Below are positions 22,773 through 32,155 of a DNA stretch of 33,845 nucleotides, in pieces. The notes beneath the pieces are model-generated. The model made no database searches, had not been told where the DNA came from, and saw only the letters and a list, made by a program, of their open reading frames with translations. Position 1 is the first letter of the stretch; every line of letters starts with the position of its first letter. Source of the DNA: Didymodactylos carnosus (lineage: Eukaryota; Rotifera; Eurotatoria; Philodinida; Philodinidae); NCBI GenBank assembly GCA_905250885.1, contig CAJNOQ010001268.1:1-33845 (forward strand), given 5' to 3'. A program made the position numbers and the translations under genes.

Positions 22773-22912
22773 ATCTAAAAGGGAAAACCTAATAGCGGAT
22801 TAAACGTGGAACACACTCCTTGGATGTGGATAAATAAACAGAGTTTACAAATGGAAGCTGTAATAACGAGTTACGAAAGTGAGTGTCAGTGTCATTCAGT
22901 ACGATGTTCTAT

Positions 22913-23287
22913 TTAGCATATTTCTCCCTCATTACACACGCATTGATTAGGAGAAGGCAGCGATCTGTTAACGAGCAATCCCACTTCTTTTTTATTCGGA
23001 AAACTGTGGCTATTTATATCACAAGGGGCACAAACAAATATGTCCGAGAGTAACAAAGGATGTCCGATAGTGCACCTGTGATCAAACATCTCACAAGAGA
23101 GAGTACGATGATGAATGCCCACCCTCAGAAAATAGACGAGAAAAAAGAAGAAAAGGGACGTAACAACAACCATAGTAGAGAAAGAAATGACAACAACCAA
23201 CACAAAGACGAAACGCCGTTGTAGACTCAATGACAGAGAAGGCCAAAGCGCGATCGTTTTCCGGCAGATATCGATAGACCTGTCCAC
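22913..23287 (-). CDS. Unrecognised membrane-anchored or secreted Cys-rich ORF
   Basis: The open frame of 124 codons begins without an ATG, so either translation starts at Met39 (86 residues) or this is an internal exon. From Met39 there is a strongly hydrophobic run (VVVTSLFFFFLVYFL), then a tail with seven cysteines including CAPC and CVC, which fits a secreted or type II membrane protein. No family is recognised. It ends about 140 bp upstream of the adenylation pseudogene on the same strand. It could equally be chance, because short hydrophobic frames are common in T-rich DNA. Confidence 0.25.
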   Translation of the reverse strand: MDRSIDICRKTIALWPSLSLSLQRRFVFVLVVVISFSTMVVVTSLFFFFLVYFLRVGIHHRTLSCEMFDHRCTIGHPLLLSDIFVCAPCDINSHSFPNKKEVGLLVNRSLPSPNQCVCNEGEIC

Positions 23288-23700
23288 TTAATGGTCAAAA
23301 ATGCATATGAGCCTTCACTTTATCCATCTGTGGTTTTTAATGCGCAGCAGGCGAAAAAACTGTTTGTACTGCTTCTTCTTTCAAGACACTTACAACAAAG
23401 GGTCCTTAACCAAGTTGAGATAACTAACCGCCAGTTTAGTTTCGCATACTCTGGTTTTTCTCACACCTCCATGGTTCAATACGTTGACGAATTCTGTCCT
23501 TCTATCAGATGAAAAGAGGATGAAGGCTGTCAAAACTTACCGATGTAAAGCTCCAAGTACTATTTTTTAAAATTAAGAAGTGTATAGAAGCCGATAAAGC
23601 TTAAGTAATTGGAATGAATTTTAGTGGATAGATGAACTGAATTTATACTATGTTTTTCGAAAAATCGTGCCATAGCGCAAAATACCAGCCATATTGACTG
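23288..23700. other. Intergenic, no gene recognised
   Basis: One 73-codon frame (23291-23512 +) has no recognisable motif. Nothing else is seen. Confidence 0.35.
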
Positions 23701-23724
23701 ACTGATTATACTTCATACTAATGT

Positions 23725-23780
23725 CGGTAAACCGGTCGTCATTATAATTCCTACCGACGCCGGTACCGGTTGCACTCCTG
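23725..23780. mobile_element. Orphan hAT-like terminus
   Basis: CCGGTACCGGTTGCACTCCTG ends at 23780. On the other strand it reads CAGGAGTGCAACCGG, resembling the CAGAGTTGTAACCG end of the 13708 MITE. Subterminal ACCGACGCCGG/AACCGG repeats precede it. The opposite end was not found. Confidence 0.35.
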
Positions 23781-24493
23781 TTCAGCTTCCAGCTCTAGAC
23801 CGGACAAAACCCGTCTGCTCCTGCCCGATACAATTTTTTTACCGTATCGCACCGCTATATAGACCGTTGCGTTCTGCGTTTTATTCATTTTTTAATTTAC
23901 TTTCATTTTATACTTACACGTACTTTTTAATCTTAGCCTTTCCTCTTCTATTTCGGAACGTCTGTATCCCTTCTCTTATCTTGATTATCGAGGTCATTTT
24001 GCCGTATTAATTTTCACGTATACCTGTACTTACCATCTTAAAACACCGAAGAAAGTGTTATGTCAGTCGTTACTGACATGACTCATAACTCTCCCAATAG
24101 CATTCTCTTTATCATCATTCCTTCTCTTATCATAGCTACGTTCATTGTGCTCAGATTCTTTCTCTCTCTCATCTATGTACTGTTAGATTTTCTCTGCAGT
24201 CAGAATGTTTTTTGTTTTTTCTGTTTTATTCTTCAAATAAAAGGATGGGTGTAACACATGGAATTTTTTCACGCATAGCTCGTGTCAAATTGCATGGACT
24301 CAATTCCATGCCTGTCTACCTATAGAAAAATCAAAAAATTTTTGAATGGGTAGTATCTTCTCAAGTCGGTTATCAGTATCTGTTGAGTTATAAATAACGA
24401 ATTTCGTGAAACCGACCAAACAATCGGTCAGATAAAGTTCGATCCATTGTCCTGAATATTTGACTAACGAGGGAAGTACCCCAACTGATAAAT
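23781..24493. other. Intergenic, no gene recognised
   Basis: C/T-rich on the + strand to about 24240. The 64-codon hydrophobic frame at 24060-24254 has no support as a gene. ACATGGAATT (24258) and AATTCCATG (about 24300) form a small inverted repeat. Confidence 0.35.
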
Positions 24494-24605
24494 CGCTTTT
24501 TGAACGGAACCTAGTGGACTATAGGTAGTCGACGATGCTGATTCTGAATATCACCATGACTGCTGTTGCTAGACCTTCAAAGGCCGATTTTCTGGAAAAC
24601 CAGTT
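24494..24605 (+). repeat. Dispersed repeat related to the 751-1339 foldback arm
   Basis: CGCTTTTT, TGGACTATA, GATGCTGATTC and GAATAT, then CCGATTTTCTGGAAAAC occur in the same order and near the same spacing as in 779-890. The core motif is at 24534-24551. A matching inverted arm was not found nearby. Confidence 0.6.
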
Positions 24606-24674
24606 TTCGAGAAACTCTAAAGAACAACCAAAAGCTTTCTTAATGAGGCGTAATTATAGTCCATAAATTTCTAA

Positions 24675-24899
24675 TTACAACGAGGTATCTCCCAGCTCGA
24701 CACGATCTTTCTTTGCAAAGTTATAGAATTTACAAGAAAGTTCCACTAAATTAGATAATAATTGAGGAATGTCTGGATATCCTTTTATCAAAATGATAGT
24801 CGACTGATTTGAGGATACTACTAGGAAAGTCAAGACTATGTTGTCGATCTGGTGCATGTCATGGCTTAATTCAATCCTGGCATAATTCATCCCTTGCAT
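24675..24899 (-). other. Unrecognised 74-codon open frame
   Basis: The minus-strand frame includes MHQIDNIVLTFLVV and IPQLLSNLVELSCKFYNFAK, with a leucine-rich amphipathic character that could be a remnant of a larger protein such as an F-box/LRR-type gene. Flanking frames are closed and no splice partner is convincing. I treat it as a possible relic only. Confidence 0.2.
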
Positions 24900-25536
24900 A
24901 TTCTGTAAGCGGACAATCTAATAGTGACACTCGCTCATAAGAATAGCTCGAATCATATCTCTAAACAGGCGAAATTGATCCATCTTCAAATATGCACCAT
25001 AATTCTGATGCACTAATGGAAGTGTTTAAATCTTTACGTTTCGTGACGTTTCTAACGTCCGACGGATAAATGGTAATAAATGTCACTTAGCCGCCATATC
25101 GTGGTCAGCTACCTCGGACAGTTAACAAAAGCAAATTTAAATAACTTAAGGCTGGAACTACAGAAATAGTATCATCTAAGATCTAAAAAAATGTATTCCT
25201 TTGTCGATATTCATGGCACATATTGGATGGCAGCTGCACTGTACCTTGAGACTCATTTGGCGATCTCCTAAAGAGCTGGAGATATCGACTGATTGTGACA
25301 GTGAAACAAATTAATAGTAATGCATGAATTACAGTACCCAAAACTCGGGAGACAAAGATTTCATCACTGACGACATTTTCAAGGCTTTATCATATCCAAC
25401 GTCTTCTTAAGGAGGGGCGGAGCCCCCTGGCTTTTTACATCACCTTGTTGCCTGTGTCGACTTACGTATATAGTGACACGTTTGAACCTCCCAGACAAGT
25501 TAATCCCATTTTCTTTTAACTTTTAAAAATTTACAG
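24900..25536. other. Intergenic, no gene recognised
   Basis: No open frame or repeat boundary is supported. A GC-rich tract AGGGGCGGAGCCCCCTGG lies at about 25412-25430. Confidence 0.35.
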
Positions 25537-25776
25537 AAAGGTGAAGTCCGCGTAAGAACGATAATCGGCCCACTAACAATAACTCCTCTAATCGGTCCCA
25601 ACCTCATCAGAATCACATCCGATTATCATATTCCATGATTTCGACCCTTCCGAACGCTTTCAGTCGAATATACCCGACAGAACCTACTTGAAACCAAGCA
25701 ACAGGTTAGCACCAACAGTATGACTGTAAAATCAACATTTCGCAGTAATCATACTATATTAAGCCTAGCGCAATAC

Positions 25777-26575
25777 ATCATTCGATACGGCATGAAAAGC
25801 TCTACAACATGTATTAATAAGAAACTTAACGAAGTCTGGCAGCAGGTTTTATGAATTTACTACTAGACTTTTCCATAGGTAAAGACTATACCATGGGACC
25901 TATTATTCACTTTTTCTGTGAAACTAAAGATGATCTCTAAACATTCATACATGATTCGATGCGCCATGAAAAACTCTACAATATGTATTAATATCACGCT
26001 TAACGAAGCCTGGCAGCACGTTTTATGAATTTAATACTAGACTTTTCGATAGGTCGCCGCGATGCTACTCGAACTGTCGGTCACTTTTCTCTATGAAACT
26101 AAAGAGAATCTCTAATCATTAATACACCATTCGATGCGTCTTGAAAAGCTCTACGATATGTGTTAATAAGAAACTTAACGAGGTGGGGCAGCATGTTTTA
26201 TGAATTTAATACTAGACTTTTCCATCGGTCTCGGCTATACCACGGTCACACTTTGTCACTTTTCTCTATGAAACTAAACAGGATCTCTGATCATTCATAC
26301 ATCATTCGATGCGGCATGAAAAGCTCTACAATATGTGTTAATAGGAAACTTCACGAAGCCTGGCAGCGGCCGTTATGAATCAAATACTAGATTTTTTCAT
26401 AGGTCTCCGCTATGCTACTCGAACCGTCGGTTACTTTTCTCTATGAAACTAAAGTTGATCTCTAATAATTCATATATCATTCCATGTGTCTTGAAAAGCT
26501 CTACAATATGTGTTAATAGCACGCTTAACAAAGCCTGACAGTCGTGTTTGGGTATTAAATACTACGACGCTTTAA
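25777..26575. repeat. 175 bp tandem repeat, about 4.6 copies
   Basis: Units start with (A)T/CCATTCGATGCGGCATGA at 25777, 25951, 26126, 26301 and 26476, giving periods of 174, 175, 175 and 175. Each carries AAAAGCTCTACAATATGT, CTTAACGAAGCCTGGCAG, TACTAGACTTTT and TCTCTATGAAACTAAA. The copies differ by substitutions, so the array is not brand new. The last copy decays after about 26550. The frames 26160-26378 and 26335-26538 lie inside it. Confidence 0.9.
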
Positions 26576-26720
26576 CGTAGAATGGCTCCAAAAATTGCTC
26601 GCCACCTTTATTTTTTCTCGTGGACTGTACAAGCTAGAACAAATTTGAAAAAAAATTTGAGCAGCTGATAGAATTTGGAATTTGCTGTGCTGTTTAACAG
26701 GGTTCTATCATAGCTCTTTA

Positions 26721-27081
26721 AACCAGGGTCTCTGGAAAACCAACTTCCAGAATTCAATCTAACAATTCGTTACAAAAAGTCCATTCTGTAGAGCAAACAT
26801 TTCTGAAGAAAATGAGATTTCTCCGAGCTCTTTACGGCACTTTTTAGTGAATCAGCATTCAATGTACGAAAGGCCCTACGCTTGTTTTCCCGTTAGTTAT
26901 GCTGGTATGGGACGGTCGGTACATTGAATGCTGATTCACTAAAAAATGCCGCAAAGAGCTCGGAGACGTCTCATTTTCTTCAGAAATGTTTGCTCTACAG
27001 AATGGACTTTTCGCAACGAATTGTTAGATTGAACTCTGGAAGTTGGTTTTCTGAGATTTTGGTTTTCCAGAGACCCTGGTT
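26721..27081. repeat. Central palindrome of the composite element
   Basis: The left arm 26721-26867 (AACCAGGGTCTCTGG ... GAATGTAC-type) pairs with 26919-27081. The right arm has ~16 extra bases at about 27040-27060 that duplicate an AAAACCAA word. The loop is about 51 bp. The 113-codon frame at 26924-27265 is a shadow of this arm. Confidence 0.85.
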
Positions 27082-27321
27082 AACACATGTTGTAGAGCTT
27101 TTCATGCCGCATCGAATGATGTATTGCGCTAGGCTGATGAGGTTGGGACCGATTAGAGGGGTTATTGTTAGTGGGCCGATTACCGTTCTTATGCGGACTT
27201 CACCTTTAAGAGGTTTTTTAAAAAATTTACTGTTCATTAAAGAAGCGTGTTCTAATGAACGTTAGTGCTTTCTTTAAAAGATGCACCTCGAAATACTCTA
27301 CAAAACCATAGTTAAACTTTA

Positions 27322-27373
27322 AGTAAAATTGAGTATAAAACTGCGTGTAGCAGTTTTATACTCAATTTTTACT
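27322..27373. repeat. 22 bp-stem hairpin flanked by 14 bp direct repeats
   Basis: TTGAGTATAAAACTG, loop CGTGTAG, CAGTTTTATACTCAA; the stem extends through AGTAAAA on the outside. ATAGTTAAACTTTA occurs directly repeated at 27308-27321 and 27409-27422. It could be a tiny MITE, or a small RNA precursor if transcribed. Confidence 0.6.
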
Positions 27374-27534
27374 TGTTTATTCTCTACTGTTATTCCAAGA
27401 AGTTACTTATAGTTAAACTTTATTTTCAGAACTTCAATCAAGTAAACTACGAAAGACGAAAAAAATGAAAACTTTTAAAGGAGGGCGGCGGGTAAGGTCA
27501 GTTTTCTGCCTTCAATATTTTGAATAAAAATCAC

Positions 27535-27715
27535 ATATTCGAAATCAGCGTCGAATTCTGGACACAATGAGGTATTTCTTAGCCTGGCCAAGTCACTTTC
27601 GATTTTTTCGAAAATTTTTCTCACATAGGGGGACAGGGACAGGGAAACTTTTGTTTTTCAAATTTTGATAAAATATACCTCATTAGAATCAGAATTGCGT
27701 GCTGATTACGAATAT
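27535..27715. repeat. Two further copies of the dispersed core motif
   Basis: GACGCTGATTTCGAATAT lies on the minus strand at 27535-27552 and GTGCTGATTACGAATAT on the plus strand at 27699-27715. They are in opposite orientation about 150 bp apart, as in the 751-1339 foldback, but arm similarity here is weak. Confidence 0.45.
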
Positions 27716-27938
27716 CGGATTAAAAATTGAAGAAAATTGATTTTTGTCGAAAAAAATTGTTTTGTTATATTCATGCTATAAATAACCTATATGGTTAACG
27801 GTGCAGCTAGCACCCGAGGACCACCATGGACTGTCTTCATTACTTGTGCCAAGCACCTTTTCCTGTATTTGGCTTCAAATATATCCACTAGGATAGATAC
27901 ATGCTGAGTGAAAGAAATCTTGCCTTTATATCAGAAAT

Positions 27939-27981
27939 AAAAAAAGCGCGCATGACATGATTTATTCCGCGCGCTTTTTTT
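27939..27981. repeat. GC-core hairpin with A/T tails
   Basis: AAAAAAAGCGCGC (27939-27951) pairs with GCGCGCTTTTTTT (27969-27981) around a 17 nt loop. It looks like a bacterial intrinsic terminator, but the context is eukaryotic. No recognised gene ends here. Confidence 0.6.
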
Positions 27982-27986
27982 AAGAG

Positions 27987-28307
27987 ATGAATAGAATATG
28001 TGTTGCCATTTTTTGTCAGTTTTGTAAATTTATAGCGACACTTACCTACTTCAGCAGAAATGATACTGATCATGGCGTTCTGTTCTACACTTTAATACTT
28101 ATATTATCTTATTCTCATATTTTCTTTTGTATAGTACATTTTCTCATGATTGGTAATTCCATTAAATACCGATCCATGTTTTCCGTACAAATGAGCAGCA
28201 GACAAACAACAACTGAAGCCAACGGAATACTGCTGATATTGGTTGCTTATCTTGCATCTGTCATTATCGAGTCAATTCACGACCCTTCTCTTCTCATCTT
28301 TGGTTAA
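27987..28307 (+). other. Unrecognised hydrophobic open frame
   Basis: A 106-codon frame with two hydrophobic stretches (LFYTLILILSYSHIFFCIVH and ILLILVAYLASVII) that could be membrane helices. No family is recognised. It sits immediately after the GC hairpin in repeat-rich DNA. There is no splice or promoter support, so it is not called a gene. Confidence 0.2.
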
Positions 28308-28465
28308 AATCTGCCCTAGTTTCATAGACATAACTCTTGAGAGTTGCGACATGAGCTTTCTCACCAACCTACCATTCTGCTTTTTTTAAAAACATTGTTT
28401 CCTACTGACTGACTTTAAGTAACAACTAAACTAGATGTTTGAGAAGACTTACTCGTACTATCAAG

Positions 28466-28838
28466 GGGCCGTATGACGAAAAAACTTAAGTCTAGCTTAA
28501 GTCAGGACTTAAGTTTTACCGTATTACAAAAAAACTTAAGTCATGGGAAATGTAGTTTTAAAGTTAAGACCGAAAACTTAAGTCATTGACGCATTTTTCG
28601 AATAGCTCAGACATTTATGATACGATTCGACGAAAACGGCTGTTAAACTTTAGAGAATAAATATTTTTTGTTATTTTCTCGGGTTTTGTCCCAAGTTTGT
28701 CACTGTTGTCAACGCCTTTCAAAAAGTAAATAAATCACCAACTTAAGTTTTTTTGTAATACGGTTTCAGTCTCTTGACTTAAGTCGGTCTTAAACTTAGA
28801 CTTAAATCACGACTTAAGTTTTTTCGTAATACGGTCTC
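28466..28838. mobile_element. CTTAAGTC-rich foldback MITE
   Basis: The left end GGGCCGTATGACGAAAAAAC and the right end GTTTTTTCGTAATACGGTCTC are inverted repeats. The same word recurs internally as CCGTATTACAAAAAAAC (about 28519) and its complement GTTTTTTTGTAATACGG (about 28747). The octamer CTTAAGTC or GACTTAAG occurs about ten times. No ORF. No target duplication was resolved. Confidence 0.75.
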
Positions 28839-29278
28839 TAGCTTGCTATGTTTTCTTTTTTCCAATAAACAGAATCTACTTATATTCTGTTCATCAATGT
28901 ATTTCACAATAATCGTTAATAAAACTTGAATATAGAAGTTACCCTTTTCTTTTGTGAACTTGAGACGTATCTGAACTATCTCTTGACCTACTTCGGCTAT
29001 TTTGACTTCTAGCTAAACCCAGCTTAAGAACTACGACTATCTTAAGTTATATTTACATTCTGCTTGAGCTTTTTTCAATATACTCCAGTTCTTGCTCTTG
29101 ATGTTTGAATCATCTACAGAGCTGGGAAGTAGTAGTATATACGAATAGTCGTTTTTTATTTTTACTTTTACTTGTGCAGTTAACGACCTAAAGCTATATT
29201 AGAGACAAGTAATTCAGAGGTCGAAATGAATTAAGTTGTCTCTTGTTTTGTTCTCTGTTAGTATGTACTCTATTTCAG
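28839..29278 (+). promoter_or_regulatory. Upstream region of geminin
   Basis: No gene is recognised. The region ends in TATTTCAG directly abutting the geminin ATG at 29279, so the 5' UTR is likely joined by cis- or trans-splicing at that AG. Confidence 0.35.
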
Positions 29279-31159
29279 ATGTCTAAAGCCCCTTTAGGTG
29301 ACTTATCTGTAAACACATTTGAACGTCATCGTAATGCAAATTTGTTATTATCACCATTGAGAACAATAAAAAACGTAAGTGTATTATCTTTTTTTTTTAT
29401 AGTACTTTTACATCTTTTAATTGTCATTCAGGAAAACTGCATGTCTGCTCGATCTTCTCCTTATCGATCATCCCCACATCGTCTGACAAAACAACAGCAA
29501 TGTCAGCTTCTATCTAATCAAACAACAGTTGGTGTTTTAACAGATGTCACAATTTCAGTTGTTCAAGTCCATGACAAACAGACAATGACATCAGATTATG
29601 CTGATGACGATGTTAAGTATAGAACGAATATGAATGAAGATTTGTTTAACATGTGTGTAAAAGGTATGACAAAATGGTCTATTATCTGGTCAATTTTCTT
29701 CTTGTCGTCATAGAGTCTTTTAATATAATAATACACCGTTTGGTGTTAGCCGTACTTCAGCATAGAAAGCATCATCAGTATTTGTTTTTCAATAGGATAA
29801 TAGTTTCTCGAACATAACGGGTGTCCCATAAATAATGGCACTGTTTGTATTTTGCGCTTTTCTTTATCAATTTTGATTCAGTTCTCTACAAAATCATATG
29901 AAAAGTGTTCCTGTAAAATACAATCGTGGAATCCTATGCAGTCAACACAGACATGCCCCAGAAAAGGTACATTTTCAAACTAACTGTTGCGTTTTAGTGA
30001 ATATTACGCCACTGTTTGACTGAATATTGACAGGCTGAATATGCCGTTTTGTAGCCCTAGAAAAGCCTTATAAGACGAGTCGCAATTGAAAAATTCTGAT
30101 GCTTAAACTAGCCTGAAGATCGTCTTCCTCTTTCTTCTACTATTTTGATCTTTTCGAATTTACTGCTGCACTTGTTCGCAACCACGATTTAGTTGGATCA
30201 AAATGTAATTCTTATAGTCAAGTCTTTCATCAATCTAAAGAAAAATGCTTCTTCTATCATCCTGAAAAGATCAAACAAGTATAAAATAAAATTTCTACAA
30301 TAGAGAAAGTGCAAGATTGAACTTTCATTTAATCCAAGCAAGTTTTTAAGGAAATTATTTATGGGACACCCGTTAATTAAAAAATTCGTATATCTTACTT
30401 TCTTCAACACATCTCTATTGCAAAATCTGTTGAGAAATGGATAGAAATGGTGTAGTTATTCGGACATGAATGGAGAACTTTCTTACATTCCATCGTTACT
30501 TCTAAAATGATTTGTTTATTTTATTTAGCTGATGCACCAGAGTCTTATTGGAAAATAATTGCTGAAAAAAGAAGACTAGCTATTGAAGAAACACAAAATG
30601 AAAATGAACAGGTGAGTTAAATAGAGTTGAAATGAATAAAATAAAATGTATTTAAAACTATCTTATTTATTTAGCTTCATGAATTAATTGAACAGTTAAA
30701 TGAGGAGAACGAACATTTGCGAGATCTTGCTGAACAATGTCAATATTTAAACAATATAGTGTTGGTAAGCATTATGAAACTATTCACTATTTGCTAGTGT
30801 GGCATGTCATTTTAAATTAATCTTATTAACTCGTCTAGGGAATTCTTTATATTTTCTTTTTTCTTCAATGTCTCAAATTGATGACACTAATAAAGATACG
30901 AGTTCTTAAACAGTTACCTTTTCAAATTTACTTTTAAAGGCGTGTGTCGATCATGCATGGAAGTTACTGATCTTCTACTCTTATCTTGACAAAATTTTTT
31001 CTTGTACTGATAACAGTTTCTACATCTCCTATTGTTTACTAACTTCATATTTATCATATTTTCATTTAGGAATTAGTTCCTCAAGACGAACAGAAAGATG
31101 CTGAAATGAAAATCAATGGAAATGAATATTTAACGTCAACAACACATCAGGAACAATAA
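29279..31159 (+). CDS. GMNN: Geminin, DNA replication licensing inhibitor (5 exons)
   Basis: Geminin binds CDT1 in S/G2 nuclei and prevents reloading of MCM helicase. Exons are 29279-29374, 29432-29663, 30529-30611, 30675-30764 and 31070-31159, all GT-AG with consistent phase, giving 196 residues (human 209). The family core is unmistakable: YWKIIAEKRRLAIEE (about 116-130) opens the coiled coil, continuing as NENEQLHELIEQLNEENEHL and AEQCQYLNNIV to about residue 167. It is preceded by NEDLFNMCVK, which fits the region just before the coiled coil. The short tail is hydrophilic. The N-terminal ~110 residues are Ser/Thr-rich and low in order; no canonical RxxL destruction box is seen there. The start was chosen because CAG/ATG abut and an upstream frame to 29243 lies in the likely acceptor tract. 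Intron 1 (57 bp) is in frame without a stop. Intron 2 (865 bp) holds a MITE. MCIDAS/GEMC1 paralogues are less likely given the short length. Confidence 0.93.
29817..30373. mobile_element. Tc1/mariner-type MITE in geminin intron 2
   Basis: The ends ACGGGTGTCCCATAAATAAT and ATTATTTATGGGACACCCGT are exact inverted repeats of 20 bp, flanked by TA on both sides (29815-29816 and 30374-30375). The TA duplication is typical of Tc1/mariner/IS630 elements. The 557 bp interior has no intact transposase; a 70-codon minus frame at 30198-30410 overlaps the end. Splicing would remove it from the mRNA. Confidence 0.85.
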
Positions 31160-31203
31160 TATTAAATGCATGACAGACTATATTTTTCTTTATGTTTGAA
31201 AAC

Positions 31204-31209
31204 AATAAA
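31204..31209 (+). promoter_or_regulatory. Geminin polyadenylation signal
   Basis: A canonical AATAAA lies 45 bases after the geminin stop codon, a plausible distance for a compact 3' UTR. Confidence 0.5.
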
Positions 31210-32155
31210 ATCTATCTCTTTATTTGCTATAATTTTTTATCAATTGAAAATACTTTTCATTTTTTATTGTATATATTGTAAAGAAAAAATAATCGATTTA
31301 TTTTTCTTTTTTGTTATACGTTCAGATTCACATTGTCAGATTAAAAATGGTGAATATTTGTAAACATATTTTTTTTTTTTTGTTACTTTTAATTAGCATG
31401 AATTTGCAAATACTAATGTTTGAATCGAACGAGTGGATTTAAAAACCTCGTGAATGTAGAGTTTTATGAGAATTAGGATTTCATCACCTAATTTTAAAAG
31501 CATCAGACAGAATTGAAAACTTTAGAGTATGTTTTTAATTTTGTCTGCTAAATGTGATTATAAGATCGAAAACAATTGAAAAGCCATGTTTTTGTCCAAT
31601 AGATTTCTAGAAAACCTTTTGGCTTTTGTAAATTTTTCTTTGTAGCTCTTTTATAAATAGGATATACGATAGTCTAAATAATAAAAAACTTGTGTAAAAA
31701 ATGGTGGAGTGCATTTGTTTGTTTCGAAACGAACAAAAGATATAAATTCGTAAACTTCAAATGTACCACAGATAAAGGAGTTGAAATCGAAATATCTAAA
31801 ACATTTGCTCGTTATGCTAGAAAAAAATTAACCGCAAATGAAACAGTTGGTTTATGTATTTATTGATTCCTAATAGAAAAGGTCAGCGATTAAATGATCG
31901 TTGTAGGCCTAGCAATAATACAGATGGAAGCAGTTGGTGAACGTAGTGACAAAAAATAAAAATAGAAGAACGAAGAGAAAGACAAAAGTAGACACGTCTG
32001 GGTGTGAGTTCAGCATGGACGTCATAAGAGAGAGCGAGGAATACTGTGCTGTTAGTTATTTAAATCTGTTGGTTTGTTGAACATCTGTAATGACCGCATT
32101 TAGTAAACATGTTAATGTATCATTATCTAAATCTAAGTTGTTCAGTAGTAAATGG
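31210..32155. other. Intergenic, no gene recognised
   Basis: No coding signal. A small imperfect hairpin CAGACAGAATTGAAAAC / GTTTTTAATTTTGTCTG lies at about 31504-31548. Confidence 0.4.

Larger units (their letters stand above)
25537..27210. mobile_element. Composite foldback element with asymmetric arms
   Basis: Three blocks of the compact right arm find inverted partners in order on the left. 27134-27208 pairs with 25537-25610 (AAAGGTGAAGTCCGC...). 27085-27133 pairs with about 25764-25812 (CCTAGCGCAATACATCATTC). 26919-27081 pairs with 26721-26867. On the left, the blocks are separated by ~150 bp of unrelated DNA (25611-25763) and by a ~800 bp 175-bp-unit array. There is no coding capacity. 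It is either a foldback that expanded on one side or one that lost DNA on the other. Confidence 0.75.

Noticed and set aside
26160-27265. Open frames of 67-113 codons
   Set aside because: They lie in the 175 bp array and the palindrome arms and repeat with the DNA unit; no protein motif.
27939-27981. Functional bacterial terminator
   Set aside because: The surrounding DNA has spliced animal genes and no bacterial operon; kept only as a hairpin.
29243-29278. Upstream ATG extending geminin by 12 residues
   Set aside because: The extension is the T-rich acceptor tract ending in CAG immediately before the conserved-looking start at 29279.
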